Source: an uncultured Roseobacter sp.
GTDB taxonomy: Bacteria > Pseudomonadota > Alphaproteobacteria > Rhodobacterales > Rhodobacteraceae
Assembly (NCBI RefSeq): GCF_947496515.1
Contig: NZ_CANMDB010000002.1
Location: 186,001 to 250,000 of the forward strand
Direction of reading: 5' to 3'
Length of the DNA stretch: 64,000 nucleotides
A program made the position numbers and the translations under genes. Positions 27,029-36,271 of this stretch are shown in pieces. Within the stretch, counting starts at the first letter, position 1. Each line of letters begins with the position of its first letter. The notes under the pieces were generated by a model. It saw only the letters and a program-made list of their open reading frames with translations, was not told the origin of the DNA and did no database searches.

Positions 27029-27634
27029 CTAGTCCCCCGGGCGCCTGAGCTCAAAGACGTCCCGGACCCGGGTGTAGTCGCGGTAGCCCATCCGGCTCAG
27101 CGGGTGAAAGCGGGTGACGTCAAAACGGCCTTCCACCAGCGTATCATCGCGGATGTGAACGCCGACCACCTCACCGAAAACGGCATAGTTGCTTTCGCCT
27201 TCCAGTTTGATGATCTGTGTCATCCGGCACTCCAGCGAGGCGGGCGCGTTCCCCACCCGGGCGCAGTCGATCTCGCTGCAGGGGGTGGGGGTGATTCCTG
27301 CAGTTTCGAACTCGTCCTGTTCCCGGTCCAAGGGCGCCGAGGAGGCGTTCATCGCGTCCCGCATCGCGTATTCCACGATGTTGACGCAGAAGACACCCGT
27401 CTCGCGGATGTTGGCCACGCTGTCCTTGGTGTCGCCCCGGTCGGCCTTGGCGCTGGTGGAGGCGAACATGACCTGCGGCGGTACGTACGCTACGGCGTTG
27501 AAGAAAGAATAAGGGGCCAAGTTGTTTTGTCCGGCTGCGTCGCGGGTCGAGATCCAGCCGATGGGGCGCGGGCTGACGATGGCATTGAAGGGGCTGTGGG
27601 GCAGGCCGTGGCCGTCGGCGGGGCGGTAGAACAT
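27029..27634 (-). CDS. Flavin reductase-like FMN-binding split-barrel protein
   Basis: A 201-residue protein of the flavin-reductase-like domain family. It shows the typical FNAIVSPRPIGWISTRDAAG, NLAPYSFFNAVAYVPP and GVFCVNIVEYAMRDAMN segments that form the FMN-binding barrel. Proteins of this type serve as flavoredoxins or reductase partners for monooxygenases. No monooxygenase is adjacent. It is divergent from the acetyltransferase gene at 27720, with 85 bases between. Confidence 0.9.
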   Translation of the reverse strand: MFYRPADGHGLPHSPFNAIVSPRPIGWISTRDAAGQNNLAPYSFFNAVAYVPPQVMFASTSAKADRGDTKDSVANIRETGVFCVNIVEYAMRDAMNASSAPLDREQDEFETAGITPTPCSEIDCARVGNAPASLECRMTQIIKLEGESNYAVFGEVVGVHIRDDTLVEGRFDVTRFHPLSRMGYRDYTRVRDVFELRRPGD

Positions 27635-27719
27635 GGGGCACTCCGAGATGTTTGCAGCCGGTGTAGCCCATGTGCTAGGCCCCAGCTACCCGAAACCAGC
27701 TCCGGTCCCGCGCGCCACC

Positions 27720-28226
27720 ATGTACCACCTGATCCCCGAGCGTGCGCAGGACGTCTATGAGGTCGAGGCGCTCTTTGATCTGAGCTTTGCGCCGGGGCGG
27801 GAGGCGCTGTCGTCCTACCGCTTGCGCGATGATGTGGCGCCGGTGGCCGCACTGAATACGGTCGCGAGAGACGCCGATGGGATCCTCGCCGGGGCCGTCC
27901 GGTACTGGCCCGTGCTGACCGGGGGGCAGCCGAGCTTGTTGCTGGGGCCGATTGCGGTACATCCGACCCGTCAGGGAGAAGGGCTCGCAGGTCAGCTGAT
28001 GCGCCATTCGCTGGTTGCAGCCGCGGCGCGCGGCTGGTTGCGTGTCATGCTGGTGGGGGACGCCCCCTACTACCAGCGTTTTGGGTTTACCAGGCTTGAT
28101 CATGTGGTGATGCCACCGCCCACGAACCCAGAACGTGTGCTGGGCCGGGCACTTGCCGGGGACGCCTGGGTGGGGGTCACGGGCCCTGTCACCCGCTGGC
28201 CTGAGGCGCGTGCTTTTCCTGATTGA
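27720..28226 (+). CDS. GNAT family N-acetyltransferase (YhbS-like)
   Basis: A 168-residue protein starting MYHLIPERAQDVYEVEALFD. It carries LLLGPIAVHPTRQGEGLAGQLMRHSL, where RQGEGLAG is the acetyl-CoA pyrophosphate loop, and VGDAPYYQRFGF, the hallmark of the YhbS/COG3153 group. An in-frame start 87 bases upstream exists, but the ATG at 27720 aligns with the family start. The substrate is unknown. Confidence 0.9.
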   Translation: MYHLIPERAQDVYEVEALFDLSFAPGREALSSYRLRDDVAPVAALNTVARDADGILAGAVRYWPVLTGGQPSLLLGPIAVHPTRQGEGLAGQLMRHSLVAAAARGWLRVMLVGDAPYYQRFGFTRLDHVVMPPPTNPERVLGRALAGDAWVGVTGPVTRWPEARAFPD

Positions 28227-28325
28227 AAACTGCCGGACGTTCCCCACCTAGAGCGTATAGGCGGAGACCACGGTGGATCCCGGATGGGATGCGCCAAGCT
28301 GGCCGGACAGCGTAAAGGGGCGCAC

Positions 28326-29087
28326 ATGGAGAACATCACACAGGTGGCGCCGGTCGAACTGGACCGGGAGCTTGACGCGCTGGCAGAGCGCTACGCACGG
28401 GCTGGCAGCGGTGCGATCGATGTGCTCAACCTCGTCGGAGGGCGGGCCGAAGGGCTGCTTGACCGGTTGCCGAAACCGGCGCGGACCGGGTTGCAAGATG
28501 CAACCCGCCGGGCGTTGGAACAGGCGATGAAGCTGGCGCAGACCAGCCGCGGCGTGGTCCCGGACCAGAGCGGATGGCTCAACCGTGCCGTGGGCACGGC
28601 GATGGGGGCTGCGGGCGGCGCGGGTGGCCTGCCGACCGCGCTGGCTGAACTGCCGGTGACGACCACCCTGCTGTTGCGGATCATTCAGGGGGTCGCCGCA
28701 GAACACGGGTTCGACCCCACGAGCCAGAGCGTGCAGTTTGATTGCATCGAGGTCTTTGCGTCGGCAGGACCGCTGGAGAAGGACGATGGCGCCGATCTTG
28801 GGTTCCTGTCCGCACGCGTGACTCTGACCGGTGCGGCATTGCAGGGCATCATCGCGCGCGTGGCACCACGGCTCGCAACCGTGCTGGGCCAGAAGCTGGC
28901 GGCCCAGACCGTTCCGGTTCTGGGTGCCGTGGCGGGCGCGGTGACGAATTACACCTACACCAATTACTACCAGGAAATGGCGCATGTTCATTTCGGATTG
29001 CGCAGGCTGGCCATCGACGCGGATGTCCCGTTGAACGATCTGGTGGCGCGCCTGCGTCAGCGTTTGGTGGCGCGCAAGCCCCGCTAG
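28326..29087 (+). CDS. EcsC family protein
   Basis: A 253-residue protein matching the EcsC-type family: LPVTTTLLLRIIQGVAAEHGFDP, FDCIEVFASAGPLEKDD and the hydrophobic, Ala/Gly-rich end region VPVLGAVAGAVTNYTYTNYYQEMAHVHFGLR. The N-terminal third is helical and charged, and there is no signal peptide. In Bacillus EcsC is linked to an ABC exporter. In proteobacteria these proteins are orphan and their role is unknown. I chose the ATG at 28326 because the preceding 14 codons are not family-like. Confidence 0.85.
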   Translation: MENITQVAPVELDRELDALAERYARAGSGAIDVLNLVGGRAEGLLDRLPKPARTGLQDATRRALEQAMKLAQTSRGVVPDQSGWLNRAVGTAMGAAGGAGGLPTALAELPVTTTLLLRIIQGVAAEHGFDPTSQSVQFDCIEVFASAGPLEKDDGADLGFLSARVTLTGAALQGIIARVAPRLATVLGQKLAAQTVPVLGAVAGAVTNYTYTNYYQEMAHVHFGLRRLAIDADVPLNDLVARLRQRLVARKPR

Positions 29088-29391
29088 GACAGCTGCGCGC
29101 CGAGGGCCGCGGGTGTCGCCCGGCCACTGGACGGTGCCCTTGCTGGGGCGTGCCCTGACCCTAAGGTCGTGCCCGCCGAGGAATGCCAGATCTCGCCGGA
29201 GAAATCGGGCGACCAGAGAACCGCCCGCCACTACTCCTGCTGTGCAGGGCGTCTAGCAGGCGAGCGGGTCGGCATCCCCAGGCATTCTGACCTTTGCGAC
29301 CCGCTCCATTGTGAAAACACCCTTTGTGCGGCATAGTTCCGCCCATGTTTCTCGGGAACGGCCGTATCCACGCGCCGGATAGTGGGACCGG
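29088..29391. other. EcsC-Nudix intergenic region
   Basis: About 300 bases between two plus-strand genes. No coding frame on either strand looks real, and I see no strong hairpin with a T run, no tRNA and no clear operator. The last 60 bases before the Nudix gene presumably hold its promoter, but no clear -35/-10 pair stands out. Confidence 0.35.
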
Positions 29392-29394
29392 TTG

Positions 29395-29856
29395 ATGATC
29401 AAGCAATTGCCCATATCCATTGCCGGGGCGGGCAAGCGCAATCTGCGCACCCAGTTTGCCGCGCTCTGCTACCGGATCCGCAAGAACAAGGTCCGGGTGT
29501 TGATGATCACCTCGCGCGGGTCGGGCCGCTGGATCGTGCCCAAGGGCTGGCCGATGGACGGGCGCACGCCCGCCGCCTGCGCCATGCAGGAAGCCTGGGA
29601 GGAGGCCGGTGTGCGCGGGACATCGGACGGTCGCTGTCTGGGCATTTTCTCCTACCGCAAGGATGCCGAAGAGTTCGGTGCACTGCCCTGTCTGGCCATG
29701 GTCTTTGCGGTGCGGGTTGATACGCTGGCCGATGACTATCCCGAGGCGCACCAGCGGACCCGCCAGTGGATGTCCCGCAAAAAAGCGGCCCAAGTGGTCG
29801 ATGAGCCGGAGCTTGCGCGCATCCTGCGCGATTTCGACCCACGGGCGACGGCTTGA
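29395..29856 (+). CDS. Nudix hydrolase with divergent Nudix box
   Basis: A 153-residue Nudix-fold protein resembling the diphosphoinositol-polyphosphate-hydrolase-like group. The segment IVPKGWPMDGRT precedes the box, and the box itself reads to QEAWEEAGV. Compared with the consensus (G-x5-E-x7-R-E-U-x-E-E-x-G-U), the first Glu is Arg and the Arg is Gln, while the metal-binding EE pair is intact. The start is taken at the ATG. A TTG lies one codon upstream. The substrate is unknown. Confidence 0.87.
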   Translation: MIKQLPISIAGAGKRNLRTQFAALCYRIRKNKVRVLMITSRGSGRWIVPKGWPMDGRTPAACAMQEAWEEAGVRGTSDGRCLGIFSYRKDAEEFGALPCLAMVFAVRVDTLADDYPEAHQRTRQWMSRKKAAQVVDEPELARILRDFDPRATA

Positions 29857-29920
29857 CCCCGGGGGCATCCTGTCCCATCTCATAAAGAGTTGTTAAGGAC
29901 TTTGGGAAAGACTTCGCCGC

Positions 29921-30346
29921 ATGATTCAATACGCGCTCAGATGCGAAGAAGGTCATGATTTCGACAGCTGGTTTCAGTCTGGCGCTGCATTCGATCAACT
30001 CAAGGCAGCGGGCCACGTGTCCTGCGCTGTCTGCGGCTCGGTCGCGGTGGACAAGGCGGTGATGGCACCGCGGGTATCGGTGCCTGCAAAGGTGGAGACG
30101 GGCAAAGCGCTCTCCACGCCCGCAACCGCGCAGGAAAAGGCCCTGGCCGACCTGCGCCGCCACGTGGAGAGCAACGCGGACTACGTAGGCCCCCGCTTTG
30201 CCGAGGAGGCGCGCTCCATGCATCTGGGCAGTGTGCCCGACCGTGCGATCTACGGCGAGGCCAATGGCGCGGAGGCGCGCAAGCTGATCGAGGACGGCGT
30301 GCCGGTCGCACCTTTGCCCTTTGTGCCCAACCGCAAGACGAACTGA
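29921..30346 (+). CDS. DUF1178 family protein
   Basis: A 141-residue protein beginning MIQYALRCEEGHDFDSWFQS, with a following CAVCGS motif, so residues Cys8 and the CxxC pair could form a small zinc site. This start is the DUF1178 signature. The rest is charged and helical. The function is unknown across the family. It precedes the SDR gene by four bases. Confidence 0.92.
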   Translation: MIQYALRCEEGHDFDSWFQSGAAFDQLKAAGHVSCAVCGSVAVDKAVMAPRVSVPAKVETGKALSTPATAQEKALADLRRHVESNADYVGPRFAEEARSMHLGSVPDRAIYGEANGAEARKLIEDGVPVAPLPFVPNRKTN

Positions 30347-30350
30347 GCCT

Positions 30351-30986
30351 GTGCGGGTCGTGATCACCGGCGCGAGCCGCGGGATTGGCGTGGGGCTTGC
30401 CGAGGGGTATGCAGCGCGCGGCGATAGTGTGATCGGCACGACACGCGACGGCCCCCACCCGCTTGACGTGTCGAACCCGGAGCGCCACGCCGCTTTTGCC
30501 CGCAGCCTTGAAGGGCAGCCCGTCGATCTGCTGATCTGCAACGCCGGCGTCTACCTCGACAAGGGCGCGCGGCTTGAGGACGGCTACCCCGCTGCGCAGT
30601 GGGCCGAAAGTTTCGCCGTGAACGTGACCGGCGTGTTTCTCAGCATTCAGACGCTCTTGCCCAATCTGCGCGCGGCACACGGGCGCATCGCGATCATCTC
30701 CTCGCAGATGGCCTCGACCGAGCATGCGCCCGGTGGCAGCTATATTTACCGCGCCTCCAAGGCCGCGGTGCTGAACATTGGCCGCAACCTTGCCAGTGAC
30801 CTGAAGGCGGACGGCATCGCCGTCGGCATCTACCATCCCGGCTGGGTTCAGACGGATATGGGCGGCAGCGCTGCCGCCATCACCGTTGCGGAATCCGTCC
30901 GCGGTCTGATGGCACGGTTCGATGCGCTGGATCCCGGGCGCACCGGTGTCTTTGAGACATGGGATGGCAGGCCACATCCTTATTGA
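30351..30986 (+). CDS. Short-chain dehydrogenase/reductase (CsgA-like)
   Basis: A 211-residue SDR with the nucleotide motif TGASRGIG, the NAG-type motif CNAGVY, a catalytic Ser in IISSQMAST and the YRASK (Tyr-xxx-Lys) pair. It resembles the CsgA/sniffer-type SDRs annotated as NAD(P)-dependent oxidoreductases. I assign a GTG start at 30351, four bases after the DUF1178 stop, because the Rossmann strand begins directly there. The substrate is unknown. Confidence 0.88.
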   Translation: MRVVITGASRGIGVGLAEGYAARGDSVIGTTRDGPHPLDVSNPERHAAFARSLEGQPVDLLICNAGVYLDKGARLEDGYPAAQWAESFAVNVTGVFLSIQTLLPNLRAAHGRIAIISSQMASTEHAPGGSYIYRASKAAVLNIGRNLASDLKADGIAVGIYHPGWVQTDMGGSAAAITVAESVRGLMARFDALDPGRTGVFETWDGRPHPY

Positions 30987-31067
30987 GCGCAGGCGGCCAC
31001 CGGCGTGGCTTGTGGTTCGGCGCGCCAGCGCGTACACCCGCCGCGATTAACGCAAGGGGCGCGAGAT

Positions 31068-32306
31068 ATGCCTGTTCTGGTGATGAAATTCGGTGGCACC
31101 TCGGTCGCCACGCTCGACCGTATCCGGCGCGCGGCCAAGCGGGTCGGCGTGGAGGTGGCCAAGGGCTACGACGTGATCGTCATCGTCTCGGCCATGTCCG
31201 GCAAGACCAATGAGCTGGTGGGCTGGGTCAGCGAGACATCCCCACTCTATGATGCGCGCGAATACGACGCTGTCGTGTCCTCGGGCGAGAATGTGACCGC
31301 CGGGTTGATGGCGTTGACCTTGCAGGAAATGGATGTGCCCGCGCGCAGCTGGCAGGGCTGGCAGGTGCCGGTGCGCACCACTTCTGCCCACGCTTCCGCC
31401 CGGATCGAAGAGATCCCCAGCGACAATCTGATGGCCAAGTTTGCCGAAGGCATGCGCGTGGCGGTGGTGGCCGGGTTCCAGGGGATCAGCCCCGAGGGTC
31501 GGATCACCACGCTGGGCCGCGGTGGCTCGGACACGACCGCGGTGGCCTTTGCCGCAGCTTTCGAGGCGGAGCGCTGCGATATCTACACTGATGTGGACGG
31601 CGTCTATACCACCGACCCGCGCGTCAGCACCAAGGCCCGTAAGCTCGAAAAGATCGCCTTTGAGGAGATGCTGGAACTTGCCAGCCTCGGGGCCAAGGTA
31701 TTGCAGACACGGTCCGTGGAATTGGCGATGCGCTACAAGGTGCGCCTGCGGGTACTGTCGAGCTTTGAGGAACAATCTGATAACGCGGGCACGCTGGTCT
31801 GCGACGAGGAGGATATCATGGAAAGCAATGTGGTGGCCGGTGTGGCCTTTTCGCGTGACGAGGCCAAGATGACATTGGTCAGTGTGGCCGACCGGCCCGG
31901 GATCGCGGCGCGCATCTTTACCAGCCTCAGCGATGCCGGGGTGAACGTGGATATGATCGTGCAGAACATCGCCGAAGAAGGCCGCACGGATATGACCTGG
32001 TCCTGTCCAACCGATCAGGTGGCGCGGGCGCAAAAGGCGGTCGAGGATGCCAAAGCGGACGGCCAGATCAACTATCACGACGTGATTGCCGATACCGATG
32101 TGGCCAAGGTCTCCGTCGTGGGCATCGGCATGCGCAGCCACACGGGCGTGGCCGCCAAGATGTTCCAGGTGCTCAGTGCGGAAGGGATCAATATCCGCGT
32201 CATCACCACCTCCGAGATCAAGATTTCGGTGCTCATCGACCGGAAATACATGGAACTCGCCGTGCAGGCGCTGCATGATGCGTTCGAATTGGAAAAGGCT
32301 GCCTGA
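31068..32306 (+). CDS. lysC: Aspartate kinase
   Basis: A 412-residue aspartokinase, the first step to lysine, threonine and methionine. The kinase domain opens with LVMKFGGTSVAT and includes TTLGRGGSDTTAVAFAAA. Two C-terminal ACT domains follow (around residues 265-340 and 345-410; LVSVADRPGIAARIFTSL, VVGIGMRSHTGVAAKMF), which give feedback control by amino acids. It precedes ptsP by 47 bases, a neighbour pair also seen in other alphaproteobacteria. Confidence 0.97.
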   Translation: MPVLVMKFGGTSVATLDRIRRAAKRVGVEVAKGYDVIVIVSAMSGKTNELVGWVSETSPLYDAREYDAVVSSGENVTAGLMALTLQEMDVPARSWQGWQVPVRTTSAHASARIEEIPSDNLMAKFAEGMRVAVVAGFQGISPEGRITTLGRGGSDTTAVAFAAAFEAERCDIYTDVDGVYTTDPRVSTKARKLEKIAFEEMLELASLGAKVLQTRSVELAMRYKVRLRVLSSFEEQSDNAGTLVCDEEDIMESNVVAGVAFSRDEAKMTLVSVADRPGIAARIFTSLSDAGVNVDMIVQNIAEEGRTDMTWSCPTDQVARAQKAVEDAKADGQINYHDVIADTDVAKVSVVGIGMRSHTGVAAKMFQVLSAEGINIRVITTSEIKISVLIDRKYMELAVQALHDAFELEKAA

Positions 32307-32353
32307 TCCGCGACACGCGGACCGCTGCCCGCAGAAGTGGGAGACCCTTTCAG

Positions 32354-34597
32354 TTGAGCGAGCGTCTTGAGACCGGATCCCGCAAATTGCTGGGGCGTCT
32401 TCGGGATGCCATGGCGGGGGATGTGGAGGGCCAGGAGCGGCTCGACAAGATCACCACCCTGATCGCGGACAGCATGAGTTGCGACGTCTGCTCCATCTAT
32501 CTGTTTCGCGATGAGAATACGCTGGAGCTTTGCGCGACCGAGGGCCTCAACCCGGATGCGGTCCACAAGACCCGCATGAAGCTGGGCGAGGGGCTGGTGG
32601 GCCGTGTGGCGCGCGGTCGCCGCGTGGTGAATGAGGCCGATGCGCCGCAGGCCAAAGGGTTCCGCTACATGCCCGAGACGGGCGAGGAGATATTCTCCAG
32701 CTTTCTCGGCGTGCCCATCCAGCGGCTGGGGGACGCGCTCGGTGTGCTGGTGGTGCAGTCCAAGACCGCGCGCGAATTCTCCGCCGATGAGGTCTATGCG
32801 CTGGAAGTCGTCGCCATGGTGCTGGCAGAGATGACCGAGCTGGGCGCCTTCACCGGCGATGGGGCCGCGATGTCGGCGCGCCATTCGCAACCGGCGATGT
32901 TCCGCGGCACGGTGGGACAGGAGGGCGCCGCCGAAGGCCACGTCTGGCTGCACGAGCCGCGGGTGGTGGTCACCAACCCCATCGCCGAGGATCCCGCGCG
33001 CGAGCTGGAACGCTTGCGCGAGGCGGTTGAGCAGCTGCGCGTCGGCGTGGACAAGATGATGGAGCTGGCCGGTCAGCAGGACGCGGATCAGCGCCAGGTG
33101 CTCGAAGCGTACCGGATGTTCGCCAACTCCAAGGGCTGGATGCGCCGGATGGAGGAGGATGTCGGCAGTGGCCTCTCCGCCGAGGCGGCGGTGGAAAAGG
33201 AACAGTCGGTCGCACGTGCCCGCATGGGGCAGGTCACGGATCAGTACCTGCGCGAGAGGCTGAGCGATCTGGATGATCTCAGCAACCGGTTGCTGCGGAT
33301 CCTGACGGGGCAGGGCAAGGACACCGGTGCCGAGATGCCCGCTGATCCGATCCTGATCGCCCGCAACATTGGTCCGGCGGAACTGCTGGAGTATGGCCGT
33401 GCGCTCAAAGGCATTGTGCTGGAGGAAGGCTCCGTTGGCAGCCACGCGGCCATCGTCGCGCGGGCGCTTGCCATTCCGCTTGTCGTCCACGCAGAGCGGG
33501 CAACCACCGAGGCGCTGAACGGGGACCACATCCTGATCGACGGCGAACAAGGGATCGTGCACCTGCGCCCCGATGATACGGTGGTCACCGCCTTTCGCGA
33601 CAAGATCGCGATGCTGGCGGCTGCACAGGAACGCTATGCCTCGATCCGCGATATGCGCGCGGAAACCCCCGATGGTGCCGTTTTGTCGTTGCATATGAAT
33701 GCGGGGCTGATGGCGGATCTGCCCTCGCTGCCCAGTTCGGGGGCCGAAGGGGTGGGGCTTTTCCGGACGGAGCTGCAGTTTCTGGTGCGCAACCAGATGC
33801 CGCGCCGGTCAGAGCTGGTGGCGCTCTACGCCCGGGTGCTGGATGCGGCGGCGGGCAAGCGGGTGATCTTTCGCACGCTGGACATCGGCTCGGACAAGGT
33901 GCTGCCCTATATGAAGCCCAATGACGAGCCAAACCCCGCGCTCGGCTGGCGGGCGATCCGGGTCGGGCTGGACAAACCCGGTATCATGCGCATGCAGCTT
34001 CAGGCGCTGATCCGCGCAGCCAACGGGCGCCCTTTGACGGTGATGTTCCCCTTCGTGGCGCAGTTCGAGGAATACCGCACGGCGCGCCGGTTGATGGACA
34101 AGACCCTCGCCGCCGAGGAACGGCTGGGTCATGTACTGCCTGAAACCGTCGAGATCGGCGCGATGCTCGAAACTCCCAGCCTCGCCTTTGCGCCGATGAA
34201 GTTCTTCGAGGAGGTGGATTTCCTCTCTATCGGGGGCAATGACCTCAAGCAGTTCTTCTTTGCCGCCGACCGCGAGAATGAACGCGTGCGGCGGCGCTAT
34301 GACACGCTGAATGTGTCGTTCCTCAGCTTTATTGAAGGGATCGTCGAGCGCTGCGCCCGCACGGGCACACCCCTGTCCTTTTGCGGCGAGGATGCGGGCC
34401 GCCCGGTGGAGGCGATGTGTCTGGCCGCCATCGGTCTGCGCAGCCTGTCCATGCGGCCTGCCTCCATCGGTCCTGTAAAAAGCCTGTTGCGCCGCAGTGA
34501 TCTCGGCCAGGTCCGCAAGGTGATCGCCGATGCGCGTCACCGCGGCGAGATGTCGGTACGCCCGGCGGTCATGGAGTGGCTCCGCAGCCAGGGCTGA
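32354..34597 (+). CDS. ptsP: Phosphoenolpyruvate-protein phosphotransferase EI-Ntr (GAF-EI)
   Basis: A 747-residue PtsP, the first enzyme of the nitrogen phosphotransferase system. Residues 1-165 form a GAF domain (SMSCDVCSIYLFRDENTLELCAT), which in relatives senses glutamine or the glutamine/2-oxoglutarate balance. The EI part follows, with the phosphorylatable His in EGSVGSHAAIVARAL and the PEP-binding region GVGLFRTELQFL. The C-terminal catalytic segment reads SLSFCGEDAGR-like. The start is a TTG. It sits directly upstream of the urea-importer operon. Confidence 0.95.
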   Translation: MSERLETGSRKLLGRLRDAMAGDVEGQERLDKITTLIADSMSCDVCSIYLFRDENTLELCATEGLNPDAVHKTRMKLGEGLVGRVARGRRVVNEADAPQAKGFRYMPETGEEIFSSFLGVPIQRLGDALGVLVVQSKTAREFSADEVYALEVVAMVLAEMTELGAFTGDGAAMSARHSQPAMFRGTVGQEGAAEGHVWLHEPRVVVTNPIAEDPARELERLREAVEQLRVGVDKMMELAGQQDADQRQVLEAYRMFANSKGWMRRMEEDVGSGLSAEAAVEKEQSVARARMGQVTDQYLRERLSDLDDLSNRLLRILTGQGKDTGAEMPADPILIARNIGPAELLEYGRALKGIVLEEGSVGSHAAIVARALAIPLVVHAERATTEALNGDHILIDGEQGIVHLRPDDTVVTAFRDKIAMLAAAQERYASIRDMRAETPDGAVLSLHMNAGLMADLPSLPSSGAEGVGLFRTELQFLVRNQMPRRSELVALYARVLDAAAGKRVIFRTLDIGSDKVLPYMKPNDEPNPALGWRAIRVGLDKPGIMRMQLQALIRAANGRPLTVMFPFVAQFEEYRTARRLMDKTLAAEERLGHVLPETVEIGAMLETPSLAFAPMKFFEEVDFLSIGGNDLKQFFFAADRENERVRRRYDTLNVSFLSFIEGIVERCARTGTPLSFCGEDAGRPVEAMCLAAIGLRSLSMRPASIGPVKSLLRRSDLGQVRKVIADARHRGEMSVRPAVMEWLRSQG

Positions 34598-34908
34598 CCG
34601 CCGCGCATTTCATCGAGAGATCGCCCTCTATTTGCGCAGTTATACGCAATTCCGACCGGATTTTAGGCGTTTCAGCGCAGTTACTGTGCGATCTGCTGCC
34701 TTTTATGGCGTCCCGGCGGAACTTGGCTCTTACTCCGGCCAGTCCCAGAAAGGGGCGTGAAATCTGACTGCCGGGGGAGCTGTCAAAATGCATTCGACCT
34801 CCTCCCCTTTAGATACAACCGTTGCGGGTTTGTCCGGGGCCGATGCTCCCAGAAAAAGGCTCAAATGCTTTGCCTCATCCGCAGCACAAACAGGGGTCTA
34901 TACGAACC
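34598..34908 (+). promoter_or_regulatory. urtA upstream region with inverted repeat
   Basis: A 311-base gap between ptsP and urtA. An inverted repeat TTGCG-N8-CGCAA lies at 34632-34649, with a related GCGCAGTTACTGTGCG element about 25 bases downstream, so two dyads occur together. No clear sigma-54 (GG-N10-GC) promoter or NtrC site was found, although urea importers are usually under nitrogen control. The remaining bases show no gene. Confidence 0.4.
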
Positions 34909-36189
34909 ATGACGTTTAAACTTTCTTCCATGACTGCCGCGGCCTTGCTGGGATCGACCGTCCTGGCGGCGGCGGAATGCGCCGATCCGATCAAGGTCGG
35001 CGTGCTGCATTCTTTGTCCGGCACCATGGCCATCTCTGAGACGACGCTGAAAGACACGATGCTGATGCTGATCGAAAAGCAGAACGCCGCCGGTGGCGTG
35101 CTGGGCTGCGAGATCGAGGCCGTGGTGGTGGATCCGGCGTCTGACTGGCCGCTTTTCGCTGAGAAAGCACGCGAATTGCTGACCGTGCACGAGGTTGACG
35201 TGATCTTTGGCAACTGGACGTCTGTCAGCCGCAAATCGGTGCTGCCGGTGATCGAAGAGCTGAATGGCCTGCTGTTCTACCCGGTGCAGTATGAGGGTGA
35301 GGAAAGCTCCAAGAACGTCTTCTACACCGGAGCGGCGCCCAACCAGCAGGCGATCCCGGCGGTGGATTACTTCCTCGAAGAGCTGGGTGTTGAGAAGTTT
35401 GCCCTGCTAGGGACCGACTACGTCTACCCGCGCACCACTAACAACATCCTGGAGCAGTATCTGCAGGACAACGGCATAGCAGAGGACGACATTTTTGTGA
35501 ACTACACGCCGTTCGGCCATTCGGACTGGGCGACCATCGTGTCGGACGTGGTGGCTTTGGGTGAAGACGGCAAGCAAGTGGGCGTTATCTCCACGATCAA
35601 CGGCGACGCCAACATCGGCTTCTACAAGGAACTTGCAGCGGCAGGCGTGTCGGCGGACGACATCCCCGTGGTGGCGTTCTCCGTGGGCGAAGAAGAGCTT
35701 TCGGGCCTCGATACGTCCAACCTCGTGGGCCATCTGGCGGCGTGGAACTACTTCCAGTCCGCCGAGACGGATGCCAACGCCGAATTCATCGCCGCGTGGA
35801 AGGATTTCGCAGGCGAGGACCGCGTGACCAACGATCCGATGGAGGCGCATTACATCGGCTTCAACATGTGGGTGAACGCTGTCGAAGCAGCCGAAAGCAC
35901 CGATGTGGATGCGGTGCGCGACGCCATGTACGGTCAGGAATTCCCGAACCTCACAGGCGGGACGGCGGTCATGTTGCCCAACCACCACCTCGCCAAGCCG
36001 GTTCTGATCGGTGAGATCACGGCGGACGGTCAGTTCGACATCATCTCGCAGACCGCAGAGGTGCCGGGCGATGCCTGGACGGATTTCCTGCCCGCCTCCA
36101 AGATCCTGAAATCGGATTGGCAGGAACTGGGCTGCGGCATGTACAACGTGGAAACCAACACCTGCGTGCAGCTGACGTCCAACTACTGA
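34909..36189 (+). CDS. urtA: Urea ABC transporter, substrate-binding protein
   Basis: A 426-residue periplasmic binding protein of the leucine/amide-binding type. A signal peptide (MTFKLSSMTAAALLGSTVLAAA) is followed by UrtA signatures: IKVGVLHSLSGTMAISETTL, FGNWTSVSRKSVLPVIEE, LLFYPVQYEGEESS and FYTGAAPNQQAIPAVDY. It starts a five-gene set urtABCDE with short gaps. The family imports urea, with some members taking short-chain amides. Confidence 0.95.
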   Translation: MTFKLSSMTAAALLGSTVLAAAECADPIKVGVLHSLSGTMAISETTLKDTMLMLIEKQNAAGGVLGCEIEAVVVDPASDWPLFAEKARELLTVHEVDVIFGNWTSVSRKSVLPVIEELNGLLFYPVQYEGEESSKNVFYTGAAPNQQAIPAVDYFLEELGVEKFALLGTDYVYPRTTNNILEQYLQDNGIAEDDIFVNYTPFGHSDWATIVSDVVALGEDGKQVGVISTINGDANIGFYKELAAAGVSADDIPVVAFSVGEEELSGLDTSNLVGHLAAWNYFQSAETDANAEFIAAWKDFAGEDRVTNDPMEAHYIGFNMWVNAVEAAESTDVDAVRDAMYGQEFPNLTGGTAVMLPNHHLAKPVLIGEITADGQFDIISQTAEVPGDAWTDFLPASKILKSDWQELGCGMYNVETNTCVQLTSNY

Positions 36190-36271
36190 CATCAGATGTC
36201 GGGTCCGGCACGCACCGGGCCCGACGCCTTCCCCAAGGCGATTGACGTCCTTCCCCCGAAAGCCTCCTGAT

